Source: Bursaphelenchus xylophilus
Lineage: Eukaryota > Nematoda > Chromadorea > Rhabditida > Aphelenchoididae
Length of the DNA stretch: 64,000 nt
Direction: 5' to 3'
Assembly: GCA_904066235.2 (NCBI GenBank)
Contig: CAJFCV020000001.1
Location: 4,960,001-5,024,000 of the forward strand
Under the pieces are notes generated by a model. It was given only the letters and a program-made list of their open reading frames with translations, was not told where the DNA came from and ran no database searches. Positions 60,713 through 64,000 of this stretch are shown in pieces. Made by a program: the position numbers and the translations under genes. Within the stretch, counting starts at the first letter, position 1. The number at the start of each line of letters is the position of its first letter.

Positions 60713-61633
60713 TCTCAAACAGTTTGCAATATAATCGCTTGAAACTGAGACCAAAAACTTTTTTCTTAAGTCAGGTTTGATTTCCCCTGTCGATCATCTG
60801 TTATATACTCCCCTTTCCGTGGGTTCAAAATACATTTTTTGATTTCTACCCACCATAAACTAGAACGAACTGGCTTGCTTTGCTTCCTTCGATCAGAAAA
60901 TACGCAGAACTTTCGGGTTTTAACCTTGGATTTAAAAATCCAAAGAGCAGATGAAACTCGAGCGTGCAGACCGAAAGTGGGTCTTTTGCAGCGGTAATTC
61001 GTTGTAGTTACTGTTTTTTGATGTTTCTGTGATTTTGTTGACATGTTGTATAGTACTCCTAATGTAGTCTGTTTAGGTTTGTTGAAATTTTAAAGCAAAC
61101 AGCTCGTAAACAGTTGCTGGCGAAAAATAATTATTACAATCACGTAAATTGAAAGGAGAGGCGCGTAAAGTGAGTGATCAATGATTTGATACAAATATTT
61201 ATTTACAAACAAGTCTCTTTTTTATGTAAGTCCTTTGAAAGTAGAAAGTTTAACGCCAACTTTTATGGTCATTCTTTGCAAAGCTGTGAGTTTGGCAGTA
61301 TACAAAATTCAAGTTCTTTGGTGCCTTAGCTCTCAGCAATTTCCTCATTTCCTCATTTTGAAATTGCTTGTAACTTCCAGAAAATAAAAACAAATTAAAC
61401 TGTAAAGTTTGAAGTTTGTTGACCTTTGCAAAACACGATAAAACGGGCAATCTTCAATGATTTGCGATTCGTTAAGTACAAAGTTTCGACACTCAAATGC
61501 TAATGAGATAGACGGCTTATATATTTTTTTGTAATGCTTACATTACAGTTTGTTAGCCAGGCGGCGTAAGGGAATGAAAAAGCTTTATAATCGTAATAAA
61601 AAAAGTCTTTTATATGAAGACGATACGCGGTAG

Positions 61634-61860
61634 TGCTGACATCTTCTATCCACAGCGATGATTTTGGAATTCCACGGATTCCAATTTGGTCTCAAGTAGA
61701 AAGACATACAAAGCCCACCCGTCCTCAAATTACTTTTCAGAGGTAGAAAAGGTCATTTTCATACGCTATGTAAAGTTGGACCACGCTAAGGCTTCTTAAA
61801 GTTTTTTTGACGACAGAAACGAATTGATGACTTTGGTTGGATCTCCTTTTGCAAAAATCA
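61634..61860 (-). pseudogene. Decayed OYE fragment
   Basis: On the plus strand, GATGATTTTGGAATTCCACG at about 61657 matches the OYE exon 4 region (GTGGTTTTGGAATTCGACCG in OYE 2), and the stretch 61770-61860 (AAGTTGGACCACGCTAAGGC, then GAATTGATGACTTTGGTTGG) matches OYE exon 3 around the FDGVELH and IQTEVIDRF codons. Order is as in the genes, but the catalytic HGAH to YGGS part is missing and no frame is open. Confidence 0.7.
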
Positions 61861-62391
61861 AGCCACAGAGGTAAAAAAACCTCATCATACAACTAAAGTA
61901 TTTTGTTGCAAGAGTCTTTCCCTTACTGTCTACTTATTTTTAAAAGTTTCTGCTCTCAGTTTGTGTCTGTGTTAATCAACAGACAGTGTGGTAACCTCGT
62001 GCACATTTTTTGATAGAACCTTTCAAAAGCATATAAAAAATTCGACTCTGACTCTTTTTCCAGTGTAGTTAGTGTCCTCTTGTGTAACATAAACCTTTCT
62101 ATTTTGGAGGGAGCGTTGATCTCGTTAGCTGACAGTTCCCGCCCTGACATTTGAGCTGTGGACTGTGTAAGACCGGATAATTTAACTGCTGAATTCTGTG
62201 TTTGTCGGGATCAAATCCGTATAAAAAGGACGCGGATTTAAAGAGAGGTGAAGGAAAGTAGAAAGTGGGGTTGGGAAAAGTTCAAAGGCTTCGAGATTTT
62301 CCTGCGAGGCCAGTCGTATCATTACTCTAATTTTCAACTGTAGATGATTGGAAATTCTCAGTTTTCTTTCAGCCAAAAAAACATTCCGTTA

Positions 62392-62411
62392 ACGCGTTTT
62401 CGAAAACGCGT
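62392..62411. repeat. 20-bp perfect palindrome
   Basis: ACGCGTTTTCGAAAACGCGT is self-complementary. A related palindrome made of the same halves in the other order (CGAAAACGCGTTTTCG) lies at 63586-63601, so the pair brackets the small basic-protein gene. Confidence 0.8.
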
Positions 62412-62615
62412 GGGATGAAACATTGCATAGCTTATTCTCAAAGGTTGGTTAACACTTGTGTAAAATTTCATGGCATTTGAGAAAAAACACCCCGAGATAT
62501 GATCAAAAAATTGGGTGGAACCAAAAACCTGGGACGCACTGTATGTAGTAACTGGTGTTGGTGGTGACGGTTAAAAATTCCGGCTCATGAACTGTCGATC
62601 TTGTTTGTCATCTCT

Positions 62616-63164
62616 TTAATTCGCCACATATCTTTGTTTTTGCAATTTTTCCACTTCTTCTGTGAGCTCCCGAACTTTTTTCCCTGAGGCATTTGCTACG
62701 GGCGCCCGTTCACGTTGAAGGTTCAATCGAGACGTAGGAGTCCTTCTTGGAGTCACAGAAGCATTTGTGATGTCAGTTAGAACGTTCTGAAAGCGCAAAG
62801 ACCCTTAAAATTCAAAATTTCGAATTTTTTGCCTTTAGGACCCTAATTTTGAACCCAATTTTCTCAAAAAGTACGCGACCAATTTTCGATTTTTCAACGG
62901 AATTTGAAAGCCCACATGCGATTCTATGTAATATCTAAAAACAAAACCAATCTATAAGAAAAAACATACCTCATTGATGTAAACACTGAAATTTCCATTT
63001 TTTTGGGTTACTGTAGAATCGGGCTGGTCGACGGCCAATTGCTTCAGGCGCTTTGATTCACGCATTTTCTGGGCCTGCAGATCCCGCTGTCTCTTCCTGT
63101 CTAGGTTGCCATTCCTTAAGGCGTTGATTCCGCTCTCAGATTGCGAGAATAAGTTAAAACTCAT
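62616..63164 (-). CDS. Small basic coiled-coil protein, paralogue of the 12.0 kb gene
   Basis: Two exons, 63164-62970 (195 nt) and 62786-62616 (171 nt), about 121 aa. It starts MSFNLFSQSESGI, then a basic helix (RKRQRDLQAQKMRESKRLK). Exon 2 starts NVLTDITNASVTPRRTPTSR and ends with a short predicted coiled coil (KKVRELTEEVEKLQKQR). Exon 1 length and the NVL start of exon 2 match the gene at 12008-12838. The L-x-D-I-T-N core resembles the right half of a D-box degron but lacks the leading Arg. A nuclear, possibly DNA- or chromatin-associated role is inferred from composition only; the family is unknown to me. Confidence 0.65.
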
Positions 63165-63771
63165 CTCAAAGAAACTCAAAATTTCACCATTTTTGACTTG
63201 TAACACCCGGGGCTTCTTATAAAATTTTTAAAAATCATGCCCATTGGATAGAGCATTAAAAAAGCTACAATTCCATAGACTCAAAAGTTAAGGTATGGCA
63301 CCTCAATCAAAAGTTATGGACGAAATAAATTACCTTAAAACAGCGGTAAACATTAAAGGCGCCGCCAATTATGGCAGATATTTATTTTTTTTTTCTATCT
63401 TGAGTGAACATTTTTCGATTTGTCTGTTATTCTTCTTTACTTTGTGCAATTTCCGAGATGATTAATACTTTTTCTGCCATGATACGGTAGGATGTTTAAC
63501 GGAGGGAAACAGTTGACCAAACGGACCAGGGAGACACTTGACACGAATTATTTTTTTGATTTTTTGTAGAAGAAAATGGCGTGTTCGAAAACGCGTTTTC
63601 GTAACATTGTTGTTTCGAGAATTTTGACAGTTTCTGGTGAACTTTAATTCCTTATTTTCTACCCAAGTTAACGAATGAATCGAAGTTTTTGTTTCCTTCA
63701 TACCTTTGGCGGGATTAATTGGTTAACAAACTGTCAAAATATACGCTTCGTTTTGTAGAAATTCACCAGTC
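63165..63771. other. Divergent intergenic region
   Basis: Lies between the starts of the small basic-protein gene (-) and OYE 3 (+). Contains the palindrome at 63586-63601 and a TTTTGTAG at about 63753-63760, a possible splice-leader acceptor for OYE 3. Confidence 0.45.
63586..63601. repeat. 16-bp perfect palindrome
   Basis: CGAAAACGCGTTTTCG is self-complementary; see the partner at 62392-62411. Confidence 0.8.
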
Positions 63772-64000
63772 ATGGTCATCAAACGTCCAGAGTCCGCGCC
63801 AGTGGATGTATCCGTTTTGGGGGAACAGCTTCATTTCAAAACTTCTGGGCGATATGCCAAAAATCGATTCTTAAAGGTAAAAAAAATTTTTTTTAATCTC
63901 ATACAGTAAATCAGAGCAAATTAAAACGAAAGTTTTAGGCTGCACTCTCCGAGTCTCAAGCCACTTTTGAGCCGAAGGATCCCAAGAAAAATGGCTTGAC
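63772..64000 (+). CDS. OYE-family flavin oxidoreductase (OYE 3), 5' part, runs off right edge
   Basis: Exon 1 63772-63876 (35 codons) and exon 2 from 63939 to beyond 64000. Reads MVIKRPESAPVDVSVLGEQL, then HFKTSGRYAKNRFLK, joined to AALSESQATFEPKDPKKNG. This matches the first 60 residues of OYE 1 (TSGRVAKNRFLK, AALSEYTATF), with the same intron position after FLK. Catalytic parts lie outside the window, so activity cannot be judged. It faces away from OYE 1 and OYE 2, across the small basic-protein gene. Confidence 0.85.

Larger units (their letters stand above)
60713..62615. other. Intergenic with OYE relic and a palindrome
   Basis: No intact gene. Contains the OYE relic (61634-61860) and the 20-bp palindrome at 62392-62411. 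Confidence 0.45.

Noticed and set aside
1..64000. CRISPR arrays, rRNA genes, bacterial operons or viral genes
   Set aside because: No regularly spaced repeats, rRNA-like sequence or prokaryotic gene layout seen; all genes have spliceosomal introns or lie in eukaryotic context.

Overview
The window is nematode nuclear DNA. Genes are split by short introns (mostly 35-100 nt) with GT donors and the worm-type TTTTCAG acceptor. Intergenic DNA is AT-rich with many A/T homopolymers. The gene families are typical of nematodes: a transthyretin-like secreted protein, a fibrinogen-domain lectin, a tandem array of seven-transmembrane chemoreceptors and an old-yellow-enzyme cluster. I cannot fix the genus from sequence alone. 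All exon models were built by hand from reading frame, splice sites and comparison between paralogues in the window.

Layout. 0-4.8 kb (minus strand): the 5' part of a secreted fibrinogen-domain gene, a transthyretin-like gene, a single-pass membrane protein, and two 3' exons of a Gln-rich, probably nuclear protein. 4.8-34 kb: a gene-poor stretch holding a small basic-protein gene (12.0 kb), an isolated coding exon (21.2 kb), a divergent TALE homeobox gene (22.3-23.2 kb) and three inverted-repeat elements (23.4, 29.7 and 31.9 kb). 34.4-40.8 kb: a NUDT18/NDX-1-like Nudix hydrolase, a tandem pair of secreted Cys-containing proteins of unknown function, and a Thr-rich mucin-like type I membrane protein. 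41-55.6 kb: a chemoreceptor cluster with seven intact-looking genes, two broken copies and one small relic. 56.2-64 kb: three OYE-family flavin oxidoreductases (the third runs off the right edge), one decayed OYE relic, and a paralogue of the 12.0 kb small basic-protein gene.

Themes. Most families here have grown by local duplication: chemoreceptors, OYEs and the secreted pair. Within each, exon lengths are almost perfectly conserved (for example 121 nt for receptor exon 2; 221, 381, 115 and 552 nt for OYE exons 2-5), which strongly supports the models. Receptor subfamily follows strand exactly: five minus-strand genes form one type and the plus-strand genes another. Several introns are unusual: GC-AG introns in two genes, in-frame introns without stops, and one 35-nt intron. 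Non-autonomous transposons with clear target-site duplications lie beside or inside genes. I found no single clearly undescribed multi-gene system. The best leads are the foldback element with tRNA-like arms, the TALE protein lacking the usual WF pair, the unknown secreted pair and small basic-protein family, and a dispersed palindrome, GCACWGTGC.
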